From Deferribacter autotrophicus (GTDB lineage Bacteria; Chrysiogenota; Deferribacteres; Deferribacterales; Deferribacteraceae), in assembly GCF_008362905.1 (NCBI RefSeq), contig NZ_VFJB01000005.1:62001-126000 (forward strand): a stretch of 64,000 bases of DNA. Direction: 5' to 3'. The notes below the pieces were generated by a model. That model was not told the DNA's origin. It saw nothing but the letters and a program-made list of their open reading frames with translations, and ran no database searches. The translations under genes and the position numbers were made by a program. Position 1 is the stretch's first letter. Each line of letters opens with the position of its first letter. Positions 8,335 through 18,100 of the stretch are shown here, piece after piece.

Positions 8335-10613
8335 AAACCTATTATATAAATATTCAAGGTATTGTTCAGGGAGTTGGATTTAGACCTTTTATTTACCGTC
8401 TTGCAAATGAACTTGGGATTTCAGGTTGTGTGAAAAATTCCACTAAGGGTGTGGAAATTGAGGCAAATGTTGATAATGAAGAACTGCTGAAATTGTTTAT
8501 AAATAAAATCAGAAAAGAAGCACCCCTTTTATCCCATATTGTGGAAATAAACTACGAAGAAATTGAAGAAAAACATTTTCATGGTTTTAAAATTCTTCAT
8601 TCTGAAAAAAGAAATGATATTACCTTTGTGTCTCCAGATGCAGCAATTTGTGATGATTGTAAAAGAGAGCTGTTTGATACAAATGATAGGAGATTTCTTT
8701 ATCCTTTTATAAATTGTACAAACTGCGGTCCAAGGTATTCCATAATTGAGAAGATCCCTTATGACAGGGTAAATACGACTATGAAAGTCTTTGAAATGTG
8801 TGATGACTGTAGAAAGGAATATAATCAGCCTGATAATAGAAGATTTCATGCACAGCCAAACTGTTGTTTGTTGTGTGGTCCTGATGTTTATATGGATAAT
8901 TTAAAGGGTATTACTGCGGTAAAAGAGGCAGCAAAGAGGATAGATGAAGGGGCTCTTTTGGCTGTTAAAGGGCTAGGGGGGTATCACCTAATTTGTGATG
9001 CAACAAATGATGATGCTGTACTTTATCTTAGAAAGTGTAAAAAAAGGAATGAAAAACCCTTTGCTGTGATGGTAAAAGATGTGGATACATTAAAAAAATA
9101 CAAGCTAAATTGTGAAGGTGTATATAGTAGATTTTTGAACTCTCCAGAAGCACCTATAATATTAATAAACTGGAAAGATCACCCATTGTCAAAATATATT
9201 AATCCTATGAATGATAAAATAGGTATTATGCTTGCCTATACACCGTTGCACCAGTTGATTATGCATTTTACAAAGACTGATTTTATTGTAGCCACTAGTG
9301 GAAATCAAAAGGATGAGCCTATAGTTATAGATGAGAGAGATGCTGAGAAGACACTGTTTTTTGTAAATGGCGGATTTTTACATCATAATAGGCCAATTCA
9401 CAACAGAGTGGATGATTCTGTAGCAGCTCTCGTTGAAAATGAAATATATGTTTTAAGAAGGGGGCGAGGGTTTGCACCATATCCTATTATGTTGAAAAAC
9501 AATTTTAAAGAAGATGTTCTTGGAGTTGGTGCTCATCTGAAAAACAGTGTTAGCCTTGGTAAAAAAAATTATATTTTTCCATCTCAGTATATTGGAGATC
9601 TTGATAATGTTAAATGTTGTGAATTCTTTAAAGAGGTTGTGCATAAATTACAAAATCTTTTTGATGCCAATGTGAAAGTGGTAATAAGGGATCTTCATCC
9701 TGATTATTATTCGTCGATATATGCAGAAGAACTTGGCTTAAAAGTTTTGAAATTGCAACATCATATTGCGCATTTTTTTTCATGCATGGCTGAAAATGGG
9801 ATTGAAGATAACTGTATTGGTGTGTCCTTTGATGGGCTTGGACTTGGATGTGATAAAAAGGTTTGGGGATCTGAGTTTTTTGTTTTTAAGGATGATAAGA
9901 TTGAAAGGGTTTTTCACTTGAAATATGCAAGACAGGTTGGAGATGCTTCTTCGAAAAAGCCGTTTTTAATGATACTTTCGTATTTAAATCAGTATAGATT
10001 GCTGGAAGATATGCAGGATTTGCTTATTAAAAAATGGGATATGACTATAAATGAGTTAGATTTTTTTGTCAAAGTTATAGAAAGAGGAATTAATACAATT
10101 GAAACTTCAAGTATGGGTAGATTTTTTGAAGGGATAGGATCACTTATAACTGGGCGTGTTGAAAATGAGTTTGAAGGGCATACTGCTATGTTGCTTGAAT
10201 CGCTTGCTGAAAAAAGACCCCCTGAGAAAAGGAGTTATCCATTTTATTTTAATGAAGATGGAGAGATAGATTTTGGTGGGATTGTGTCTGGGATTTGCAG
10301 AGATTTATTAATTGGTGTTGAAAAAGAGGTGATTGCAGCAAAGTTTCACAACAGTGTAGCTGAAATAATAAGAGAAGGGTGTGAAAAAATCAGAGAGTTT
10401 TCCGGTGTAAATAAAGTAACACTTACAGGTGGTGTTTTTCAAAACCTGTTGCTACTTTCAAAGGTTAAGGATTTATTGAGAAAAAATGGTTTTGAGATAT
10501 ATATTCATAGAAAAGTTCCACCTAATGATGGTGGTATTTCTCTTGGGCAAGTTTACTATTATAATTTAAAAACAAATTTAAATTTACCTGATACTTTCGA
10601 GAAATTTTGGTGA
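8331..10613 (+). CDS. hypF: HypF, carbamoyltransferase for [NiFe]-hydrogenase maturation
   Basis: About 760 residues in the standard HypF order. An N-terminal acylphosphatase domain (GIVQGVGFRPF, residues 10-20) is followed by two zinc-finger pairs (C107/C110 with C129/C132; C157/C160 with C179/C182), then a YrdC-like domain and a C-terminal Kae1-like domain with HHIAHFFSCMAENG and TGGVFQNLLLL. HypF turns carbamoyl phosphate into a carbamoyl-adenylate and passes it to HypE for synthesis of the CN ligands of the NiFe site. I prefer ATG 8331 over the in-frame TTG at 8322 because it forms an ATGA overlap with trkH. No other hyp or hydrogenase gene is in the window, so this gene is separated from its pathway. 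Confidence 0.95.
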   Translation: MKTYYINIQGIVQGVGFRPFIYRLANELGISGCVKNSTKGVEIEANVDNEELLKLFINKIRKEAPLLSHIVEINYEEIEEKHFHGFKILHSEKRNDITFVSPDAAICDDCKRELFDTNDRRFLYPFINCTNCGPRYSIIEKIPYDRVNTTMKVFEMCDDCRKEYNQPDNRRFHAQPNCCLLCGPDVYMDNLKGITAVKEAAKRIDEGALLAVKGLGGYHLICDATNDDAVLYLRKCKKRNEKPFAVMVKDVDTLKKYKLNCEGVYSRFLNSPEAPIILINWKDHPLSKYINPMNDKIGIMLAYTPLHQLIMHFTKTDFIVATSGNQKDEPIVIDERDAEKTLFFVNGGFLHHNRPIHNRVDDSVAALVENEIYVLRRGRGFAPYPIMLKNNFKEDVLGVGAHLKNSVSLGKKNYIFPSQYIGDLDNVKCCEFFKEVVHKLQNLFDANVKVVIRDLHPDYYSSIYAEELGLKVLKLQHHIAHFFSCMAENGIEDNCIGVSFDGLGLGCDKKVWGSEFFVFKDDKIERVFHLKYARQVGDASSKKPFLMILSYLNQYRLLEDMQDLLIKKWDMTINELDFFVKVIERGINTIETSSMGRFFEGIGSLITGRVENEFEGHTAMLLESLAEKRPPEKRSYPFYFNEDGEIDFGGIVSGICRDLLIGVEKEVIAAKFHNSVAEIIREGCEKIREFSGVNKVTLTGGVFQNLLLLSKVKDLLRKNGFEIYIHRKVPPNDGGISLGQVYYYNLKTNLNLPDTFEKFW

Positions 10614-10666
10614 ACTTTTTGTTTGTGAAATTATCATTTTTTTCTGGGAAAATGGAGGGATGAAGC

Positions 10667-11554
10667 ATGATAGAAGTTGTAAAACTTGAAAAGCATTATG
10701 GTGAAGTGAAGGCTTTGAAAGGTGTAAGTTTTAATGTGGAAAAAGGTGAAATTGTAGGCTTTCTTGGGCCAAACGGTGCAGGTAAAACCACCACAATGCA
10801 GATAATCACTGGTTTTTTGAGTCCCACCTCTGGAGAAGTAAAAGTTGATGGCGAAAATGTTTCTGTAGATAATATGAATGTTAAAAGAAAAATAGGATAT
10901 TTACCAGAAAATAACCCTATTTATAATGACTTATCAGTTTATGATTATTTGAAATTTTTTGCAGATTTAAAGAAGGTGGGTAATAGTAAAGAAGAGATAA
11001 AAAAAGTTGTAAGCCTTACAAAAATTGAAGATGTTCTAAATAGAAAGATTGATACGTTGTCGAAGGGTTATAAACAGAGGGTGGGGCTTGCTCAGGCAAT
11101 ACTTGGAGATCCAGAGATTTTAATTCTTGATGAGCCCACTACTGGACTTGACCCGAACCAGATTGTTGAAATTAGGAATTTGATAAAGGAACTTGGAAAA
11201 GAAAAAACTGTGATTTTATCCACTCATATAATGCAGGAGGTGGAGCAAACCTGCGAAAGGGTGATAATCATTAATAAAGGGGAAATAGTGGCTGATGATA
11301 AAATTGAGAATTTGCAAGGAAAAAACAGAAGGGTTGTTGTGGAAGTAGACAGAGATGTGAATGAGAAGTTTTTTGAAAGGTTTGGGGTTGTGAAGACAGT
11401 AGGTACTAACAGATTTGAAATAAAAACAGATGATGACATTAGGAAGGAACTTTCAAGATACTGTTTTGACAATGGAATTCTTATTTTAGAACTGAAAGTT
11501 GAATTTGATGACCTTGAAACGACTTTCAGAAAGCTTACAATGGTGGAGGGGTAA
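10667..11554 (+). CDS. ABC transporter ATPase (GldA-like)
   Basis: A 295-residue ABC ATPase. Walker A is GPNGAGKTT (about residues 36-44), the signature is LSKGYKQRVG and Walker B is ILILDEPTTGLDP. The C-terminal extension of about 70 residues is typical of drug-export or gliding-type (CcmA/GldA) ATPases. GGAGG sits eight bases before the ATG. It is followed within one base by its permease, then by a GldG-like protein and a DUF4340 protein, a combination widely found as an uncharacterised exporter in non-gliding bacteria. The substrate is unknown. Confidence 0.9.
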   Translation: MIEVVKLEKHYGEVKALKGVSFNVEKGEIVGFLGPNGAGKTTTMQIITGFLSPTSGEVKVDGENVSVDNMNVKRKIGYLPENNPIYNDLSVYDYLKFFADLKKVGNSKEEIKKVVSLTKIEDVLNRKIDTLSKGYKQRVGLAQAILGDPEILILDEPTTGLDPNQIVEIRNLIKELGKEKTVILSTHIMQEVEQTCERVIIINKGEIVADDKIENLQGKNRRVVVEVDRDVNEKFFERFGVVKTVGTNRFEIKTDDDIRKELSRYCFDNGILILELKVEFDDLETTFRKLTMVEG

Positions 11555-11555
11555 A

Positions 11556-12260
11556 ATGGCAATAAGAGCCATCACTGTAAAAGATTTAAAACAAACATTT
11601 TTTCATCCAACGGCTTATGTTCTTGGTTTTTTCTTTTTAATTATCACTGGATGGTTTTTTTCGAGCACCCTATTTCTCATTGGACAGGCTGAGTTAAGAG
11701 ATTTTGTGGGAGTTGTACCATTTTTATTGATGTTCTTTATCCCTGCAATTACAATGAGAAGTATTGCTGAGGAGAGAAAGCAAGGCACCATTGAGCTTAT
11801 TCTTACAAATCCGGTTAAAGATTCTCAGTTTATATTTGGTAAATTTTCTTCATCCTTAATAACGGTGCTTTTCTTTATAGGTATGACACTTTTTTATCCT
11901 ATAATTTTAATGCTGATAGGTAACCCTGATGTAGGGCAGATGGTAGCAACATATATTGGTATTATTTTGTTATCAGCTTTTTATGTTTCCATAGGGATTT
12001 TTGCTTCTGCCATAACGTACAATCAGATAGTCGCATTTATAGTATCATTTTCACTTATTTTCTGTTTTTATCTTCTTCAAAGAGTTGCCATATTTTTACC
12101 TCCTGTTTATCAAAATGTGGTATTATATTTGTCGTCAGCAAGTCATTTTAAAAAGTTTACTATGGGGGTTATTACGTTGCAGGATGTGGTATATTATTTG
12201 ACCGGGATAGCTTTTTTTCTTCATATTGCAAATGATGTGATAGAGTCTAGGCTCGACTAG
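11556..12260 (+). CDS. ABC-2 type permease (GldF-like)
   Basis: A 234-residue membrane protein with about six hydrophobic segments. The loop after the second segment, ITMRSIAEERKQGTIELI, is the conserved coupling region of ABC-2 permeases of the Gld/NosY group. The start is ATG 11556, one base after the ATPase stop, with GGAGGGG just upstream; the same frame is open further upstream but that part overlaps the ATPase gene. It should form the membrane channel for the upstream ATPase together with the following GldG-like protein. Confidence 0.88.
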   Translation: MAIRAITVKDLKQTFFHPTAYVLGFFFLIITGWFFSSTLFLIGQAELRDFVGVVPFLLMFFIPAITMRSIAEERKQGTIELILTNPVKDSQFIFGKFSSSLITVLFFIGMTLFYPIILMLIGNPDVGQMVATYIGIILLSAFYVSIGIFASAITYNQIVAFIVSFSLIFCFYLLQRVAIFLPPVYQNVVLYLSSASHFKKFTMGVITLQDVVYYLTGIAFFLHIANDVIESRLD

Positions 12261-12271
12261 AGAGGTGGAAG

Positions 12272-13798
12272 ATGCGTGTAAGAAGATGGATTAATCTTGT
12301 TTCGGTGATTATAATTGTGATTTTTTTAAACTTGATAGCTGTAAGATATTATTACAAAATAGATTTAACGGAGAATAAGGTTTATACAGTTTCTGAGGCC
12401 ACAAAGAAAATTTTATTCAGATTGAGAAGCCCATTAAATGTGAAAGTAATTGTGAGTGATGATATTCCTTCCCCCTATAATACGTCTGTAAGGTTTTTTC
12501 TTGATGTATTAAATGAATACAAGTCGGTGGCAGCTGACAAGGTGAAAATCGATATTATTCAGGATGCTCCTCAAATAATAGAAAAGGCTGCAAACCTTTA
12601 TGGAATACCACCTGTTCAGGTAAATGCCATTGAAAGTGATAGCCTTCAGATAAAGAAAATTTATATGGGGGCGGTTCTCATTTATGAAGATAAAACGGAA
12701 ACGATACCTGTTATTGCAAATATCAGGGTACCTGAATATGAGCTTACCTCATTGATAAAAAGAATGAGCAGTGAAAAGGAAAAGTATGTTGCAATTATTG
12801 ATGCCGGTAAGAGTGCAAATCCATACTCAAATATGAGAACAGTTTTTGAGGCTTTAAGTAAAAACTATAAAGTAGAAAGCGTAAAAATCGAAAAAGGCAA
12901 ATTAATTGATAAAAAGTATGATGTGGCAATACTTGTTTCTCCTATTGAAGAGTTAAAACCTGAAGAGGTTTATCCGATAGAAGAATTTCTTTTTTCAGGT
13001 AAAAGTGTGATTTTGGCTGTTGATAAAGTGGATGGAGCAGTTCAATCCGGTTATGCTTTTAAAAAGGAGACAGGGCTCGAGAAGTTTTTTAGTAAAAATG
13101 GTGTTAATTTGACCGACAATCTGGTTTTTGATGCAAATGCTACACTAATAAATGTTTCTCGTAATGCTGGTGGGTTTATTATTACTACTGCTGTTAAATA
13201 TCCATTTTTCCCTGAAGTAATCAATTTTAATAGAGAGTTAATGATTACAAAAGGGCTGTCTGCTGTAAATATGATATTTCCTACGGAGATAAAAATAGAT
13301 AAAAAAGATCACTTGATTGTTACACCGATAATGTTTTCATCGGAAAAAGCGGGTTTTGAAAAAGAACCATACAATGTTTCTCTTGATAGGCAATACGATT
13401 TGAATGATTTTAAATATTCAAAAATCCCTCTTGCTTTTATGTTGGAAGGTAAGTTTGTTAGTGAATTTAAAAAACCTTTGAATGAATATAAAGACAATTT
13501 CAGAAAAGAAGGGGAAGGTAAGCTCATTTTAATTGCTGATGGGGAAATGTTTAAGGATGATTACATCGTATCAGGGGATAATTTGAAATTTATGCAAAAT
13601 TTAGTGGATTTTCTGCTTTCTGACCCTGAATTACTTGAGTTGAGAGGCAAAGTTGTAAGATTTCATCCAATAAAGATAGATAATCCTGCAAATGCAGTAT
13701 TGTTAAAATACGTAATACTTTTTGCCCCTCCATTGTTTGTCATTATTATTGGCTTTGTTATAATCAGAATTTTTGGGAAAAGGAGGGTTAGACTGTGA
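12272..13798 (+). CDS. GldG-like auxiliary ABC transport protein
   Basis: A 508-residue protein with one N-terminal membrane segment (about residues 9-27), a large extracytoplasmic region and one C-terminal segment (about 478-500). The N-terminal region IDLTENKVYTVSEATKKIL is the hallmark of the GldG/ABC_transp_aux family, as are RIPE/RVPEYELTSLIKR-like segments (here RVPEYELTSLIKRM). It most likely works with the two preceding ABC proteins. Its stop overlaps the next start (GTGA). The family was first described in gliding motility, but the cassette is common in non-gliders, so I do not infer gliding. Confidence 0.85.
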   Translation: MRVRRWINLVSVIIIVIFLNLIAVRYYYKIDLTENKVYTVSEATKKILFRLRSPLNVKVIVSDDIPSPYNTSVRFFLDVLNEYKSVAADKVKIDIIQDAPQIIEKAANLYGIPPVQVNAIESDSLQIKKIYMGAVLIYEDKTETIPVIANIRVPEYELTSLIKRMSSEKEKYVAIIDAGKSANPYSNMRTVFEALSKNYKVESVKIEKGKLIDKKYDVAILVSPIEELKPEEVYPIEEFLFSGKSVILAVDKVDGAVQSGYAFKKETGLEKFFSKNGVNLTDNLVFDANATLINVSRNAGGFIITTAVKYPFFPEVINFNRELMITKGLSAVNMIFPTEIKIDKKDHLIVTPIMFSSEKAGFEKEPYNVSLDRQYDLNDFKYSKIPLAFMLEGKFVSEFKKPLNEYKDNFRKEGEGKLILIADGEMFKDDYIVSGDNLKFMQNLVDFLLSDPELLELRGKVVRFHPIKIDNPANAVLLKYVILFAPPLFVIIIGFVIIRIFGKRRVRL

Positions 13799-14649
13799 GA
13801 AGAAAGGATATTTTATTCCCGTTAATTGCATTAATTCTAGTTGTTTTCTATTTTGCCACAGGTAAAAAAAATGAGGTTAAAACAGAGTATCTGATTGATA
13901 AAGATATAAATATTGAGAAAATACATTATAAAAGCGATGACCTTGATATTGTACTGAAAAAGAAAAATAAAAAATGGTTTTTAGAAAAACCTGAAGAATG
14001 GCCTGTCAATTCTACACTTATTAATAATCTGGTTGATAAACTTAAAGATACAGAAGTGGTTACGACCATAGAAAAAGGGGAAGAGAAACAGTACGGTTTG
14101 GATAAAGGTGAATACATAGAGCTTAATGGTAAAGATAAGAATTATAAAATAGTTTTGGGAAAGAAAGACAAATCTTACAGATTGCAGTATGTAAAGCTTG
14201 ATGGTGATGAAAAAATACTCCTTGTAGATGCGTCGTTTACAAACTATTTACCCCTTACAGTAAATCAAATAAAGGATAAAACCGTTTATTCATTTAATGA
14301 TGAGGTGGTTTTATACGATTTAAAATTTGATAATGAGTCTTTGAAAGTTGAGAAAAATGGAGAGATATTTGTTTTAAATGGGAAGGAAGTGGCGAAAGAA
14401 AAGGTTGATGAATTAAAAAAATTAATTTCAAAACTGGAAGCAAACACATTTGCTGATGATAATAAATTACCTGATAGTGCTAAGAAAGTGGGTTATTTAA
14501 AAGTAAAAACATCAAATGATGAGTTTTCTTTTGATATTTACAAAGACAAAGAAGGTGACTTTTATATACCATTTAAAGGTCAGGTATTTGAGATATATAG
14601 CTTTAATTTTGATGATATTCTGGATAAGATAAAAAAACTTGTTGAGTAA
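13795..14649 (+). CDS. DUF4340 protein of the Gld-like ABC cassette
   Basis: A 284-residue protein with an N-terminal hydrophobic anchor (residues 5-21) and an otherwise charged, Lys-rich, probably periplasmic body. The segments WFLEKPEEWPVNSTLINNL and YGLDKGEYIEL are typical of DUF4340 proteins, which regularly follow GldG-like genes. The start codon is GTG, overlapping the stop of the previous gene by 4 bp. The biochemical role is unknown. A perfect hairpin 24 bp after the stop probably closes the operon. Confidence 0.8.
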   Translation: MRRKDILFPLIALILVVFYFATGKKNEVKTEYLIDKDINIEKIHYKSDDLDIVLKKKNKKWFLEKPEEWPVNSTLINNLVDKLKDTEVVTTIEKGEEKQYGLDKGEYIELNGKDKNYKIVLGKKDKSYRLQYVKLDGDEKILLVDASFTNYLPLTVNQIKDKTVYSFNDEVVLYDLKFDNESLKVEKNGEIFVLNGKEVAKEKVDELKKLISKLEANTFADDNKLPDSAKKVGYLKVKTSNDEFSFDIYKDKEGDFYIPFKGQVFEIYSFNFDDILDKIKKLVE

Positions 14650-14672
14650 ATTTGTTAAGAGAAAGCATTTTA

Positions 14673-14705
14673 ATGTAAGGACAACCGCAGAGGTTGTCCT
14701 TACAT
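14673..14705. terminator. Perfect 14-bp hairpin after the ABC cassette
   Basis: ATGTAAGGACAACC (14673-14686) pairs exactly with GGTTGTCCTTACAT (14692-14705) around a five-base loop. The T run after it is weak and interrupted, so termination may be partial. The remaining bases up to 14871 show nothing else that I can name. Confidence 0.6.
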
Positions 14706-14871
14706 ATTTGAAATAATTTTATTTTATTATCAATCTCACTTATATTCACATTTTCACACTCATTTTCACTTTTTAGAGTGTAACTCTAAGTTTTGTCTAA
14801 AAGAGGTTTTTCGGTGGTTATTGCACAACTTATTGTGTTGAAAATGACGTGATACCGGTCGTATATTTTTG

Positions 14872-14899
14872 TTGATAAAACGTATTTCAATGATATAAT
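14872..14899 (+). promoter_or_regulatory. Promoter of the small membrane protein/transporter-phosphatase pair
   Basis: TTGATA (14872-14877), a 16-base spacer and a consensus TATAAT (14894-14899). The ATG at 14906 begins after only six more bases and there is no ribosome binding site, so a leaderless transcript is predicted. Confidence 0.7.
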
Positions 14900-14905
14900 T
14901 TTATT

Positions 14906-15106
14906 ATGAGTAGGATAACTGCGGTCTGGGTATTTCTTTTTGTGCTTGGATGTACCTTTATTAATTATCCATTCATCACAATATTTGATAAAAGAATTTT
15001 TGTGAGAGGGATACCTTTAATTTATTTATATTTTTTTCTGGGATGGCTTATTTCGATAATAGTTGTATTTATTTTTGTAAAATCCTTGAAAATGAGAAAA
15101 AGATGA
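14906..15106 (+). CDS. Small two-segment membrane protein paired with a sodium/solute symporter-like sensor
   Basis: A 66-residue protein with two hydrophobic segments (about residues 5-25 and 37-60) separated by IFDKRIFVRGIP and ending in a basic tail (KSLKMRKR). It is one base upstream of a large symporter-fold protein. Small two-helix proteins commonly precede genes of the SLC5/SSS class and are thought to assist their assembly or function; I do not know which family this one belongs to. Its promoter is strong and the ORF starts where the transcript should start. Confidence 0.7.
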   Translation: MSRITAVWVFLFVLGCTFINYPFITIFDKRIFVRGIPLIYLYFFLGWLISIIVVFIFVKSLKMRKR

Positions 15107-15107
15107 A

Positions 15108-18100
15108 ATGAATACTATTCTCTTAATTACGTTTGGTTATTTTGGTTTACTTTTTTTGATTGCTTATTATGGGGAAAAAATCTTTAAAAAAAATAAAAAA
15201 CTTATTTCTAATCCATATATTTACTCTTTAACTTTAGGTGTTTTTTGCACTACATGGACATATTATGGCTCTATAGGTAAAGCAGCAACTACTGGTCTAG
15301 ATTTTATAACTATATATATTGGGCCAACATTGGTTGTTTTTACATGGTGGATCTTTCTTAAACATGTAATAAGAATTTCTGAAGAACATAATATTACTTC
15401 AATTGCTGACTTTATCAGTTTTAGATACGGAAAATCAAAGTATTTAGGTGTTATTGTATCATTATTTTGTATTTTTGGGATCATTCCATATATTGCATTG
15501 CAGTTGAAAGCAATTAATGAAACTTATGCCATTATTACGAAAGCAAATTTAAGGTATGATCAAAGTTTAGTAAAAGATTTTTCTTTTTATTTTTCTTTAA
15601 CAATAGGTTTAATTGGTGCTGTTTTTGGAACTCGTCATGTAACTGAAGCAAGGAAACACCCTGGTTTAATAAGTATTATTGCCTTTGAGTCAATTGTAAA
15701 ACTTGCAATTTTTTTGGTTGCAGGAATTTATATAACTTTTTTTATGTTTAATGGTTTTGAAGATATTTTTAATAAAATGGCCGATAATTCTAATTTTTTA
15801 ATTTCAAACAAATTTGATGATCTCATAACTATTAAAGATTCTCCATCCAGTTATTTTCAATGGTTTACAATGTTGATTATGAGTATGTTTGCAGTAATGT
15901 TTTTACCTAGACAATTCCATGTTACTGTTGTTGAGAATATGGATAGTGAACATGTTGATAAAGCTATGTATATGTTTCCTCTTTATCTTTTCTTGATTAA
16001 TTTATTCGTTGTACCTATCGCCTTTGCAGGAATTTTGATATTTAACAACACAGGAGATCCAGATTACTATATTATTAATATTTTTGTTTCAAATCACAAA
16101 TATTTGTTTGCTTTGTTAGTTTATTTAGGTGGATTGGCTGCTGGTTCTGGTATGATTATTGTTTCTTCAGTCAGTATTACACATATGGTGGTAAATAATA
16201 TTTTGGTACCTTTATTTGTAAAAAAACTAGTAAAGATTAATTTAACATACATTCTTATCTTTTTTAAAAGATTACTCGTTGTTTTGATAGTGTTAGTTAG
16301 TTTTTTTTACTATAAATATATTGGGGCTCATTTTTCTCTTGTCAGTATAGGGTTAACATCTTTTGCTGCAGTAAGCCAGTTTGCTCCTACAGTATTTTTA
16401 GGAATGTTTTGGAGTAAGGTTAATGAAAAAGGTGCTATTGCAGGTATAATAACAGGTTTTTTAATATGGTTTTATACTTTGATTGTTCCAGATATGGTGA
16501 ATGCTGGTATTTTATCTGAAAAAATTATGTTTGATGGACTGTTTGGTCTCTCTTTTTTAAGACCTTACTCTTTATTTGGTTTGGATAGTTTAGATATATG
16601 GTCTCATTCATTTTTTTGGAGTATGTTTTTTAATATTACGGCTATAGTAATAGTTTCTCTTTACACTAAACAAACAGAAACTGAAATTGAAACATCTCTT
16701 ATATTCGAAAAAGAATTTTATTTAAGAGAACTATTGAAAGTAAAAAAGAAAACTATTGTTGATTTGAGTTATGAGGATATACATTCGCTCCTTTCTAAAT
16801 TTATTGGGGAAAAGATTGCTGAAGAAAAATTAAAATCTCATCTTGAAATGAGAGGAAAAGGTGTTGGTGAGCTAACCCTAGCTGATATTGCTGACTTAAG
16901 GGATTACACTGAAAAGATTATTTCGGAAGTAGTTGGACCAAGTGCTTCAAAATTAGTAGTGGAGTCTTATCTTGAGATGCTTGGTAAAGGTGAGGATAAA
17001 GTTATTGATATTTTTAAAGATTTGGTTTCATATTCTATTAGTGAATCTAAAGATACGTTAATAAAAAGGGTGTCTGAGCTAAATGTATTACTAGAAATTT
17101 CTAAGATATTTTCAAGTACTGGTGGTTTGAATCAAAAAATTATCAAGTCTTTAAACTTGTTAAAGAAAACTTTTAAATTTGATTTGGTTGTTTTAAGAGT
17201 CATGAAAGGGAATGTGTTAAAGATGACAGCTTACGCTGGTCAACTGGCTCAGAACTTGGATTTAGATAGAACTGTTGAAGAAGTAAAAGATACTTTTTTA
17301 GGGAAGTCAATTGAAGAGAAAAAACCTATTGCTATTAATGATATCGATTTGATTGCTCTAAATGAAAAAGTTATTGATATTAAAGAAGCCGGTTTTATAT
17401 CTTTTTGTCATTTACCACTAATTATTGAAGGAGAGGTTAAAGGGGTTATTTCATTTTTTTCAAAAATTTATAAAGGGATGTATACAAACGAGTTTATTGC
17501 ATTGCTAGAAAGTGTTGCTCATCAAATTGCTTTTTCTATTAAAAGCCATGAACAAACAAGAGAATTGATAAAAATGAGAGAAATTTCGAAAGAATTGGAA
17601 ATTGCTAGAACAATTCAAAGTTCATTATTGCCTGATAAACCACCTGATATACCAAATGTAGAATTTGCAGGTGTTTGTTACACTTATGAATTTGTTGGTG
17701 GGGATTATTATGATTATTTCGAGATTTCTGATAATATATTAGATATTGTTATAGCGGATGTTTCTGGACATAATGTTGCTTCCGCCCTTATAATGTCAGA
17801 GGTTAGGACTTTATTGAAAAGTATTATAGCCACTAATCCAGATTGTGAGCCAAAAGATATAATTACTAAACTGAATAGTGAAATTTATGAGGATTTGGAA
17901 AAATTAGAATTTATAATAACTCTGGTTTATTTGAGAGTAGACTTTAAGAATCAAAAGATAATATACACAAATGCAGGTCATCCTAAACCCGTTATATGTA
18001 GAGAATCTCAATCATTTGAATTAACAGAGGGTGATCTTTTATTGGGAGTATTGAAAGATTATAAATATTCTCAATCTGAGACTCAATTTCAACCAAATGA

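Noticed and set aside
11499-11555. N-terminal extension of the ABC permease
   Set aside because: It overlaps the ATPase gene by 56 bp; the ATG at 11556 has GGAGGGG upstream and gives the normal family N-terminus.
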